Part shown: positions 12,980-24,289 of the stretch, in pieces
How positions within the stretch are numbered: the first letter of the stretch is position 1
How the letters are laid out: every line of letters starts with the position of its first letter
Assembly: GCA_949987565.1 (NCBI GenBank)
Contig: OX465102.1
Span: 26,767,870-26,831,869 of the forward strand
DNA: 64,000 nucleotides
Reading direction: 5' to 3'
Source of the DNA: Luidia sarsii
Taxonomy: Eukaryota > Echinodermata > Asteroidea > Paxillosida > Luidiidae
Position numbers and translations under genes: made by a program
The notes under the pieces: generated by a model
Told to the model about the DNA's origin: nothing
What the model saw: the letters and a program-made list of their open reading frames with translations, nothing else
The model's database searches: none

Positions 12980-15900
12980 AGAAACATCTGGATAGCCACA
13001 GACTGATGGAATGGGAGAGAGACACAGACAGATGAACGGAGACATTGAGACAGACATACAAAGGAAAACAAAGACTGAGATAGAGAAAGGAAGTACAGTA
13101 TAGAGAGTGATAGAAATAAAGAGAGAGAGAGAAGGAGCCCGCAACGATGAAAATAACCGATGAAATTAGGAAAGGAAAGCGGAAAGACGATAGCTCGGGA
13201 GATTGAGTTGGCGTAACTATAGCTTTACTGTCATGAGGATGCTTTTCAGTTGGGCAGCGCCCGAAGGCTGGCGCATCCATGCCATGCACTGATACACCTG
13301 GGGGACGCGTCTCGCGTTACACGAAGCGCTTTTACAGGATCAAAATAATAGACCCAATCGGAGCCTATATTGATAGTCTGGCTCCACCTCGACGAGCGCA
13401 CGGGCGACTCGATCGCCGCCTGCAACCCGACGCCACTCGAGCCGACGTGGGAGTCGGGAATCAGACTCAGGCCCGAAACGCGAATTATTATTAGCTCCTT
13501 GATATTGGCGCTTCGTAAAAATAATGTTAAAAAAGATTAATGCAATGGGTATACAGGCCTGCATTATCTCCCGAAGTTGCTCGGGTTGTAAGCTAATTCT
13601 GGGGGGGGGGGGAAGACCGCTATAAATTTGTTATGTACAAATACAATTATCTGGCACTATAGCTAACAACCATAATTATGGTACTACAGGAAAAGACCAC
13701 GACACGCGGACAGCAACAACAAGCTGAGAAAGTCAACGTCACAGCAGGTGTTCAAACCCTCGGCACTCGAACCACACGCTTGAACAACACAGAGACCCGT
13801 TTCTGTACAGTGTACATGTATATCGTATACGGACGCACACGCATTTGGACGGAGTATATTGGTCAGGAATGTCACGGTAATTAAACAATTACAGCCTCGC
13901 AAATGTAACGATCGATACGGCGCTGACGATGTGGATAAAGGTGCAGGGAAGAGGGCAAAGGTAAAAAAAAAAAAATCATTTCCGATATGGCAGCTGGCCA
14001 GCTTTTTAATTAGCGGTGGGGGACACTCAGCTGAGATGCATGCGTGCAGGCTGCGGTGTTTAATAGTCATTAAACACAGTGCCCGAGACGAATGTTTATG
14101 GCCCACGGCCATGTGTATCTGCGTCAGAAATAATTATAGTCATGCGTGCTTTGCTCGTATTCAAATTCATTTCGCAGAAGTCCGTATTCGTGGCAGTTAT
14201 CAGATTATTCAAAAAAACAAAATCATGAAACGTGACATGTAATAACGTTGGGTAGCCTTCGGTGTTTTGTGTTTATCCCCTGCAACATATTATTATGACA
14301 CGTGGCAATGTGAAAAGTGCTGATATACCCTTGAGGCAAAAAAAATATATGCATAGACAAAACAAATCTTTTAACAAAATAGTGGCAGTTGGATTTATGT
14401 ATACAACCATCTGGATGACAATCAAATATCTGTATGGAATATCATAGCCCGGGGATCAGACAATTATGTGTCCTGTCTCGTATATACATCATGTGTAATC
14501 CATCTTCGTTTTTTGAGTTTCTTTTACTTTAATTTCAATTTTGTGAATGAACGTGCTGCCGTTACGGTACTTATCCGTCGGCATCAACTTTATCTTTCTT
14601 GAGCAGCTGTTCAGTTGTTTACCCCGGGCGACTGTGCAGCCTCGCCCCACGGGCAATCCTAGTAGCTGGAGAAGGACGAAGCGGCGCTCATCGGTCGCGG
14701 AGACAGACTGCTTCCCGGCCGTGATCCTGCACATTTAAAAAACAAACAAAAAAAAAGGACCAGAAAAAAAAACAGAATTAAGAGCGCGATGTGAAGGCAC
14801 TCACGGTTATCCGATTTCACACAGCTCGTTTGCGTTTCCCGTTAAATAGCGGGTTCCCCGGGTAACCGTATGATTTGAAAATCCGGGTACCCGACTTTAA
14901 AACGACTGCTGCCTGCCCGCGGGTTGGCGAGCCAGTGCATTCCAGCGTGCGCTATGAAAGAGCATGCACTGACGATTGGTAAAACTAAAGGAGAACGCGA
15001 CGTCAGCCGGGGACCGGGGGGGGGGGGCTTCCAATGCCCTCATCGGGCACCGCCGGCTGACTGAGAGGAAAGGGTCCTGTGGCGCGGCTCGCCTATACCA
15101 TGGAGGAAGGACTCCTTGCCTATACCGAGGCAACCACCTGGCTCTCAAGGAGTTTGCCGACGAGCATATCGAATCGGAAAGAAATAAAACAACCCCCCCC
15201 CCAAAAAAAAAAAAAAAAAAAAGGGTTGCCGCGGCTGACTCGCTGCTTCACTTAGCACCGAAAGCACGTCTTCCCCTCGAAGAGACGGGAAGTGGGCGGC
15301 AAGGCAGGGCGGTCATGAATCATTACACGAGCTTTTCGGCTCACCGTCAGCCGCGAAGCAGACGACATTTCTGGATATTGAGGGAATCTACAGCGCGAAA
15401 CGGAAACAATAAAGTATAGCCTAGATCGCCCCCCAAAAAAAGGTAAAGCCCTACTCAACCTGGGCGCGGGCATGCACGCGCGCACTTCAACGGCGGTTGA
15501 TTACCCCCTCAGCTATCAGCCGAAACCCCCAAAATGGGGGTGCGGGTGGGCAACAAAATGAAACGACCTGTCCGTGGGAGGCAGGCACCCGCTTACAATC
15601 AGAAGGGAAAAGTAAACACCATTAGTAGCAATTCATCCTTCGGCTTGATTAAAATCTTCGGATGTGTGAAATTGCAGTTCCACGCGCTCTCGCGCAGACA
15701 GTCAAATGAGAACGACGCAGTGTTCTCAACGAGTGAGGACGGAGACACCCATCGATAGATTTTTTTTTCGGAAACCAGAAAATTAGATTTGTTTTTGTTT
15801 TGATGAGCCAGGGGACAAATACAAACCCGCTGACGTCGGCGCTGCCTGATTGATCGGTGGGTGGGTTGATTGAAGATTCACACGCAAGCGGGGAGTTTCG

Positions 15901-16520
15901 TTCTCTCCAATTGCGGGCTTTCACTCGGTTGTTGGTCTTTGCCGACGACACATTGCGAACGGAGTCGTCGCGAACTTAACGGGAACTTGAATCAAGTTAC
16001 TTGATGCAGTTACATGTATCGGGACTCCGAGAGGGGGGGATGCGTTAAAGATACTCGCGCATAGATCGGCAGTCGCTGATTGAATGGATGGTCTGTCATT
16101 GTAAAGATACACGTGTATATATATAGTGGCATGGCCCAAACAATGGGTTGCCCGCAATGATTTTTCATGCATGCGGTTCACCGGCAAGAGGAGCATACAT
16201 TAGCTTGATTGGTACATGTAGGCCTACGCGTATATAGACGTAGCTGCCGCTGTTGCAATTCATTCACAGCTCGGAGAAAGGGGGCATTCAGCGAATGTAT
16301 GCATAGCCCATATGCTTGTCTTTGGGTGGGATTGTCAGTAACGCCCACCACGCAGGGCTGCCACAGTTTCACTTCAATACTAGACCGTGGCGCATCCGGC
16401 CGTGAGCGATGTACATGTACAATGTATGCAGACGCGAGGGTTTCGTCAATCTTGGCTCGACGGGGAATGAAGGGAATCTGCGCCCAGGTTACATTGCCGC
16501 CGCAGAGGAAGGCTCTTTAA
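4428..16520. other. Intergenic, no supported gene
   Basis: Unique-looking sequence. It includes GA/CT microsatellites (6521-6579, 6700-6720, 12925-12975), inverted CGTAAGCG words around 7268-7385, and a CpG-rich block at about 8750-9450. A motif pair (TCATCACGTGACTTATAGTG at about 10010, similar to 1100-1125) also occurs. No exon could be supported. Confidence 0.5.
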
Positions 16521-16891
16521 AGGCCCTATACAACATTGGTTAAGGTCAAAAGTTTGCCACAGTTTGTGTGTTCAACCATTAAACATCCCCAAAAAACCAA
16601 TCCTGCGAAGGTTTTAGCTCAAATGGTAATCTGAGAAAGTAGAAAAAGGTAAAAAGAACTTCACACGTTTTTTGCACCATTCTGTAGTGTAAGGAATATT
16701 CTTTTACTTGCGAGTAATAAACTATTTGTCGATGTTTTGAGTTAAAATATCTAGGGAAGTAGGCCTACAGCATCCCAGACCGTAAGATTTCAACATGAGG
16801 ATTCTATCATGACCATCAACAAACTGTGTAAAGTAGAAGGAAATCTGTGCACATCGATGTTTTTCGATCTTCCTAATGTTGTATTGGGCCT
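16521..16891. mobile_element. Diverged copy of the TTAA MITE
   Basis: Left end TTAA-AGGCCCTATACAACATTGGT, right end AATGTTGTATTGGGCCTT. The interior is diverged but similarly sized. Confidence 0.7.
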
Positions 16892-18138
16892 TCAAGAATC
16901 CCTCGATCTGGCTCGGGTCCAGGTTTTGTCTCGCCAACGCCCCCACCCCCTCCGCCCACCCACACACCCTGAAATCAGAGGGTGCGGTTTCTCGCTGCAC
17001 GTATGGGACCGATGTCCTGTTTCAATGAAGAGCATTCACCAGCGAGTAAAACGGTAACCAGGCTCGTTCTGGGAAAACCTGCCAGATTATAAATAACGGG
17101 TGACAGACGAATTCGAGGCCAGGGCTTAAGCCTACATCGTGTGAAGAGTCCAAGCCGTGCCCTTTGCCAGTAGGCCTATACTGCATGTATGCTGCAAGCT
17201 ATATAGGCGAGGTATACTTATAGCTGGCATCTTATTGGCCCATCGCTGATGATGATATTCATGCCATTCTCACTCCTTCATATACAAATGTATAGGCCTC
17301 CTCGTAGACCTTCCGATACCAACAATGGTCAGTCTTCCTCCATGGGTGAGTCTATCCATGGAGGAAAATTTCTCCATGGTCTATCTCGCCCTACCTACCC
17401 CTCCAGTCGCACATGTCAATGGCCTTTGTTTCCACGAGCCATTTATAGCAGGCTATATTGATTGGCAACAGTGCACGTACATTTATATGGAAAGAGGGGG
17501 GGGGGGGCAACCCCGAGGCGGTAATTAATCAGTGCGGTCATTTAATGAACGCGCAAAGAGGGGGGGGGTGAGAGGGGAGAGAGTTTATGAGAGAGAACGA
17601 CAGACACCGTGCGGAATGGGGCATTACACATCAATTAAGATCACTGTCAATACATCGGAGAGGTTGGCAACCAGCTACTCGGGCCTAACAATAGAACCCA
17701 AACGTCACCTCCACTCACCCTGGGAAATTATGACCGCTCACAGATCTTAAACACTAACTTCTTAAACGCGACAAATAAAATGCTAATTGTACACTCTTGG
17801 GCATACATAATGTGCAACGAGTAGCACCTATTTTTTGGCCTCATTAACGCCATATAGGCACCTGGATAATTTGTGTTATACCAATTGTAATTCGTTTTCG
17901 ACATGAAGTGTTCACATCTGGACCGAACGAACTCGTGGCCGTGGCAGCTCCAGTGAAAGTATAGATTTTTTCCTTTTTTTCGGGGGGGGGGGGTGGTAGG
18001 CTACTTTGCCTGTATTTTTCCGCCGAAAATAAACAGCTGCCGCTAAGCCTCACTAAATTGCTGTTTCAATTATCTCGGATAATTTCCGCTAAAAACGGAA
18101 TTCGGGCGATTCCTGGTATACAGTAAACGGAGGGCCTT

Positions 18139-18248
18139 CAAGAGTTTGCAACGCGTTGGCCAATCACAATGCGCGGAATCTGTCGACCCAGTGCGCAAGG
18201 GCAGATTCCGCGCATTGTGATTGGCCAATAATGCATTGTAAACTCTTG
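18139..18248. repeat. 110-bp foldback
   Basis: Arms 18139-18182 and 18202-18248 share CAAGAGTTT and TTGGCCAATCACAATGCGCG with its complement. The spacer is about 19 bp. Both arms carry CCAAT words. It is transposon-like or a hairpin. Confidence 0.9.
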
Positions 18249-18507
18249 GTGGCGCACTATTTGGAATCCCTCCAATTGTACTGAGACATTAAAAAAAACC
18301 ACAAAAACAAAGCATTCCATTAAGAACAGACGTTAGGTGTAGCGATCTGGGGTGGGCGGCATGTTCGAATGGGCGGGCTACCATATAATTTTTATGCACA
18401 TATACATCAGCGCACGCAATGCGCAGTGCATAGGCCTACCTATGTCATGCTTTTTGATTGCCATGCCGAGTTGTTTATCCGTCTGTGGAGTCCCACTCGG
18501 CACCTCT

Positions 18508-18568
18508 GAGCGATCGTTCTGAAATGGGTGGTTACGTCACGGCCGCCCATTTTAGAACGACCGCTTTT
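18508..18568. repeat. Hairpin with CRE-like centre
   Basis: Arms CGATCGTTCTGAAATGGG and CCCATTTTAGAACGACCG flank a loop containing TTACGTCAC, a CREB/ATF-like half site. Confidence 0.75.
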
Positions 18569-20264
18569 AGATCGTGACACCTGGTCCAATCCTCTATAAC
18601 ACGATCAATGTGTCCCGAGTAAAAGCGACGATCCGCCGAGACCAGACGAGAAAATGATAAGGCATATATACAGCAAGGAAGCACGGAGGTAGTTGAAGCG
18701 AAGCTGAGCACTGAAACTACCCTTGTTCATAGGCTAGGACATTCCACACGTTTCATCTCGATTCATCTGCCTACGTTCTGTTTCCGTTCGACGGTTACTC
18801 GCGTGTTTGCGTGCTGGAGAGGACGCAGGTTTTGTTCGTTCGTTCAGGCTCTCAAAAATCAACAACAATAAATAAATAAATAAAAATAATATCATGTAGG
18901 CTATATATATTTTAAATCGCTGCTCATAATTATGTTTCTCGGGCGCCGCGTAAAGAAACCCAAAGCCTGTGGTAGACAGTGTTTGAAGCATACAATTCTT
19001 GGCCATGTTTTCATTTCATTCGTCGAGTGCAAGACAAGGTAGGCAGGCAGGCAGGCACTGGCAGGCAGGCAAGTAGGCAGGCAGGCAGGCCGGCCGGCCG
19101 GGGGTGTCAGCCCGAACATAATCCGCACATGAACTCCAACAACTCCCACAATTGAAAAGGACTGCCACGGGCCCTCTCGCGTTTGACTGGTTTCACTGCG
19201 ACCGTGGGGATTTAACCCCCGGGCCGTTCTTTTTGATTCTCTTTTTTTTTCTTCCCATCTCCGTTTACTTTTTCTTCCCACGTACTTCACTCGCGCCCGT
19301 TTCTCCGTCGCTATCTGTGTAATAACTACTATATAGTTTAAGCTGGCCGTTTTACGTCGCAGGTACCGGTAGCGGTAGTTAATTGTGGGCGGACCGGGGC
19401 ACACGTGGGGAATTAGGAGGGTCGAATGCTACGGTGTGATTACTTGCCCCAGAGTGAACGGGGGGGGGGGGGTGAAAGCCTGGCGAGGGAATCTCGGAGC
19501 GGTGGATCACAGCTTCAGGAGATGTGTGGATCCTGGCAATGAATTGAGTAATTTGATGTAGGCCAACAGTATGTTTTTTTTTTTTATAAATATAATATTA
19601 ATACAAAAACCACGGGCTATAGTCTACTATAATGGTATACGGTGTATCGTGCATGCAGATCTTACATGGCGATAAGTGCAAGTCAGGCAGGAAAAATCCC
19701 CGAGTGATCTAATGAAATGGATGGATGGAAGGATGGATTAAATGGTTGAGTGTATGAATTGGTGGGGGGTGGATTGATGCATGGCTGGATGAATGGATGG
19801 GTGGTTTAATGTATACCTGAACTCATTGGGGTATGATATGAATGAATGAGAAAATGACTAGAAAAATATAATGAATAAATGGGTGAATAACTGATGAGTG
19901 AATTGGGTTCTTTTTTGTCTCATTTTTTCCCCAATCGTTTCACAATTTACTTTGTAAATAGGACAAATAACTGGAACATTAAATTGCTACGCCTAAGTAC
20001 GCATCAATACATAAGCATCTTTATATGATGCATCGGCATTCATCGGCAGCCGATTTCACGAACCATTAGTTTGTGGCGTAACTCCACTTACGCCATATCT
20101 TATTGCGTAAGTTGCGCAATAATTTAATGACGGGTTTCACGAAAGTTACGCACTATCCGGAGAGGGCGCAACTCGAGGGCTTACGCCATAACTTGTGGCG
20201 CAAGTTACGCCACGTCTTTAGGTGGCGTAAGCTGTTGCTACACGTAGTAGGCCCTACGGTAAAT

Positions 20265-20399
20265 ATGGTGTCGATGCTGCAAGCGCGACGTGAGCATCGG
20301 ACAGCCGTTCGCCGAGAGAGATTGTTTCGCGACAGAGCAAATCATTTGGATTCTCTCGACGACAGCGAAATTAGAGGGCGCTATAGATTTTTAGAGTGA
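20265..20399 (+). pseudogene. Harbinger transposase N-terminal remnant
   Basis: 44 residues from MVSMLQARREHRTAVRRERL to a stop, including LFRDRANHLDSLDDSEI and RGRYRF. This resembles the FRDR-NPLD-x-DxEI-xRYRF segment at the N-terminus of Harbinger/HARBI1-type transposases. The DDE nuclease domain is absent, so it is not functional. Confidence 0.6.
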
Positions 20400-20887
20400 A
20401 TATTTTTTTCATATATATCGAATGCCTACCTTGCTTTTCTTTTGAACATCACGAAGCCGGTGATCGTAATGATCCTCGCCAGACACGGAATGGGGCTAGG
20501 TGTTTCACACTGTTTTTTTTCTTTTTTTATTATTTTACCGGTAGTAGGCAACAATTTAATTAGTGGATATCAAAAGAAATACCCTTTCTCAAAGCAGATT
20601 GACGGGGACAAAAACAGAAAGACTGAAACGGGGAATGATTAAGTTACAGATAACATTCTCACTCTATAGTCATTATTTTCATTCAGTAAACAGTGTGCAA
20701 CATTTTGTGTATTTATTACTTCGTTGATATGTGACCACTTGGCATTTTGACCACTTCACAGCTTGTCCAAGTTGCACCTCCTCAAGGCTGTAGTCACACT
20801 AATAACTCGGATTTGTAAGCTGGAATTGGTTTGTTACGAGGATTTTCCTTCAGAGTGCTTGCGTCACTAGTTTAGGCTTCCGATCGT

Positions 20888-21210
20888 GAGAAATCCTCTA
20901 CATTTTTCAGTGCAGCAACGTAAGAAATGCAAAATGGCTGGCTCAATTAAAATGTTCGCGGCGTGTGTATTGCCTACGAATGTTACATGCAACAAATACT
21001 TCAAAGCGTGTGTATACTTCAAACAGTCGTTGATATGACCGATGTCATATCAGAAATCCTCTACATTTTCCAGTGCAGCAACGTAAGGAATGCAAAATGG
21101 CTGCCTCAATTTAAGTTTTTCGCGGCGTATGTATTGTCTACGAACGTTACATGCAGCAAATACTTCAAAGAGTGTGTATACTTCAAACAGTCGTTGATAT
21201 GACCGAGGTC
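20888..21210. repeat. 163-bp tandem duplication inside the Harbinger-like element
   Basis: Two copies, 20888-20050+1000 (that is, 20888-21050) and 21051-21210, share AAATCCTCTACATTTT, GTGCAGCAACGTAAG and ACTTCAAACAGTCGTTGATA. They differ at scattered positions. Confidence 0.88.
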
Positions 21211-21391
21211 AGCCTCGTCCAAAATGTTTCACAAAATTGAGGTGAAAATCCGATGTTGCGCAGCTAAGACGAGTTTCGTGAAATCGATTTTAACTTATGG
21301 CGCAGCTGCGCCATAAGTTTATGGCGAAAGTGTTGCGCCATAAGTAGATAAGGCGTAAGTTACGCATGAGTTTCGTGAAATCGGCTGCTGG

Positions 21392-23549
21392 GTTATAGGT
21401 GTTACAGCGTAGGGATTGTTACACCTTTGTTATAATTATTATACTAGTAACACATGCGACGTGTTTATACAGCACACAATCAAAGGAAAAACTATAGCAA
21501 GCCCTTTGTCACAGTACGAGAGATGCTGGCTTTATACCGGGTACACCCCCTCCTCGCATAATAGATTAGAACACGGTCGGTTGCTGCAACTAAAGTCCAC
21601 TGGAGGCTAATTCTGATAATCTGGTCTGCTCTTAACTGGCTCGGAAAATCGGCGAGGCCCCTGGACCAATTACTCCAGCAGCGGCCTTAGCACGTTTACT
21701 GCCGCCGCTACTCAGAGCACAGAGGCACCGCACAACACCTGAGCGCCTCACAAACATGTACAGCATCTAGTCTGCCCCCCACGCTCTCTCTGCCTGTCTC
21801 CGTCTCTCTCCCCTTCTCTCCGTCTCTCTCTCCCCATCTCTCCGTCTCTCTCTCCCCTTCTCTCCGTGTCTCTCTCCCCCTTCTCTCCGCCTCTCTCTTC
21901 CCTTCTCTCCGTCTCTCTCTATCTATCTCTCCCTTCTCGCTGTCTCACCTCTCTCTTTCTGTCTATCTCTGTTTATATCTCTCTTTCTCTCTTTCTCTGT
22001 CTATATCTGTCTCTAGCTGTGACGGCTCTCTCTCTCTCCCAACCCCCCCCCCCCCCCTCCTCTGTCTCCCTCCCTCCCTCCTCCCTCTCTGTCTCTCTCT
22101 CTTTCTCTCTCCCTATAACCTTTTCTCATGTTGTAGCAGCACTTGCCACAGGGTCTATTTCCCAAGTAGCCATGGTAGCGTGTAGTGCATTTACTGTAGC
22201 GCACAGTATACCGCGTCTGGGACACCTTGGGACCCCCCCCCCCCCCAAGTTCTTGATCCCGACCAGAATTTCGCCTATCCCGCGTAAACAAGCCTTTATT
22301 GATTCTGAAAATACGTTAACAGCCGGCTATGCCAAAGCTCTCCCAACCTGGCTAGCCCTACAGTAGCTCACTCGTAACCCGTTTCTTGTCTCCCTCTCCT
22401 CCTCACTCCTATGCCCCTCTGAACCCTGGTCGACTGGCCTCCTTAAAGGGAGAAAGTGGGGAGGAGGGGGGGGGCGGGAATTAACTCCTCGCTCTGTAAA
22501 TATTTCTTTTTCCCGTGGACTGAGGGCGTTTGGAACCGGGAATCCTAAAGAAAATTGACCGACCTGACCCGCCTTCCCCCGCCGGCCAGAGGAAAGTTGG
22601 CTGGACTCTATAGAGTGGACTGAGGGAAGCAGTGATTAGAGACCTAGCAGGTTTGGGGCTGTTGTTCTGTCCGGATCGGTTACCAGCTATTACCATGTTC
22701 ACAGAAAGCCCCCTTCTTTCAAGTCGCTCCAATGCGAAGCAATGTGAAGCAGGCTTTTTAAGCAGCAGAGGACAGGGCAGGTACGTAAGTCCCTTCACTC
22801 CAGGTAAATCCGCCCATGAATGAAAGGACCTTCCTCTTATGCCTGCAACTGCAACTCCCAGTGCCAACGGAGCACCGCATGTTTTATGATGTATGAGAAA
22901 AATTACCATGCCAGACATTTTGATTGAGATGCGTCCTGAATGATTCAGATATGTGTGATTTGGGCCAGTTCAGTTGCAGTTAGCAGCACATATTCATTAC
23001 ATCAAATAAAAAGTGGGATCCCTGGAGACATATGCAGCCAGATCCCTGGAGATACGAGGCAGTCAATCATTAAATGCTTATGACTGGTTCCCCCCCCCCC
23101 CTTAAAGAAGGCTGCCATCCAAGGGCTTGATAGCTAAGGTGGTAGGAACGCTGTTTTATTTATTTTTTTGCTTTATTGCTTTATTTGATCTAAACAGAAA
23201 TGCACTAAAACAGCAATTATATTCTCTCGAGTTACATTTTCGCCGATTCAAAACTGAAATTTTATCTAAAATTTATCTGAAATTTATCTATGACAGCATA
23301 GCACCTGCCTTTTTGTTTTCCTTTAGAGAAATCAGACAATCAGCAAGTGTTTTTTGAAATGCTGGGGTGATATGGAAATCTAACACCGGCCTTCAGAAAT
23401 CCTCTAAGGTGCTTTGCGCAATATCATTGTGAGTACTTGGTAATATCCGATATGCATTGATTCTCCATTCATAGCTCGCGCACGCCATTTCCCTGCCCGT
23501 AGCTTGCATGCCTACATGTACATGTTGAGTGCCGGCCTTTTCCTGGTCC
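21392..23549. other. Intergenic, low-complexity CT tract
   Basis: Long C/T-rich simple sequence at about 21785-22115. No gene is supported. The last exon of spata18 could lie here or just upstream, but no candidate was convincing. Confidence 0.5.
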
Positions 23550-23553
23550 TTAA

Positions 23554-23921
23554 AGCCCCTACACAACATCGGTAAGATCGAAAAACAGAAATGTTCACAG
23601 ATTTACATGAAACTTACACAGCATGAAGATGGTTATAGTAGTAACCTCTCACTGAAACATTTCTGCCTAAAATGTTGCGTTTTGGGAGAAACGATTAAAA
23701 GAAATAGTTTACATCTCACCGAGATCTAAACTATTTTTTGGAACAGTACGGCGTTGAATGCTGCATTTTCGCGAAACAAATGAAGCGGTTTTCACGATTT
23801 TCTCGAGACTCAGTTGGCGGATTGAGCTGAAATTTTCACAGGTGTGCTATTTCATGCATATGTTGGATCAGATAACGTATGGATGCTATTCTTTGACCTC
23901 GACCAATGTTGTGTAGGGGCT
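23554..23921. mobile_element. MITE with TTAA target site, about 368 bp
   Basis: Terminal inverted repeats AGCCCCTACACAACATCGGT and ACCAATGTTGTGTAGGGGCT are flanked by TTAA at 23550-23553 and 23922-23925. TTAA duplication is typical of piggyBac-type elements. No coding capacity. Other copies in the window: 16521-16891, about 41615-41984 and 55173-55385. Confidence 0.85.
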
Positions 23922-24186
23922 TTAAACACTCGAGGGCTGATGACATGATGACTGCGTATACGCTTGTGCACATATATGCGCACAGACTGTTGTGTGAGGG
24001 ATATGAGCATCACAGCCTGCGTGCCGTGTACAGCTTGGATCCGGCATGGTAGTGCCGTTGTGCCGTGGTTTGCGCGCGTTTGGCCCGGATCTCTGCTTGG
24101 TGCCGTACTGTACCGGAGAGACCGCCTTGGACAAGGTTAGACTCCCTACATTTAGATCTGCACCACCTTGAGCTGTCTGTGCTTAC

Positions 24187-24289
24187 CTGCTGGACTGAAG
24201 GAGCCATCCATGGTGCGACGAGGGCTGGGCGACCTGCCACGGCGCGGGGAGATGCCCCTGCTGGGGCTACGGCTTCTCCTCGGTGAAGC
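24187..24289 (-). CDS. spata18: spata18 exon 10, Arg/Ser/Pro tail
   Basis: 103 nt after a GATTTGCAG acceptor, in phase 0 with exon 9. It encodes [18 protein letters not shown] and [16 protein letters not shown], like the RSRS-rich C-terminus of vertebrate MIEAP. It ends at a strong GTAAGC donor, so a short terminal exon in phase 1 probably follows. If the donor is not used, the frame stops at 24154-24152. Confidence 0.82.

Larger units (their letters stand above)
16892..20042. other. Intergenic, no supported gene
   Basis: Contains the two hairpins at 18139 and 18508, an AGGC tetranucleotide tract (about 19035-19090), homopolymer G/C runs and ATGG-rich simple sequence (about 19715-19890). Nothing else recognised. 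Confidence 0.5.
20043..21391. mobile_element. PIF/Harbinger-derived non-autonomous element
   Basis: The ends are inverted: GGCAGCCGATTTCACGAA at about 20045 and TTCGTGAAATCGGCTGCTG at about 21371. Subterminal repeats of TGGCGTAA / TTACGCCA type lie at both ends, and a second internal GTTTCGTGAAATCGATTTT occurs near 21273. A remnant coding segment lies inside (20265-20399), together with a 163-bp tandem duplication. The Harbinger assignment rests on the coding remnant. Confidence 0.75.

Noticed and set aside
12525..13289. 254-codon minus ORF with Ser-Leu repeats
   Set aside because: Antisense of a GA microsatellite; low complexity with no domain.
22481..22918. Candidate terminal exon of spata18
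   Set aside because: An acceptor-like TTTCTTTAG near 22550 gives an open frame in the right phase, but the encoded sequence shows no similarity to the MIEAP tail and runs long into low-complexity DNA.
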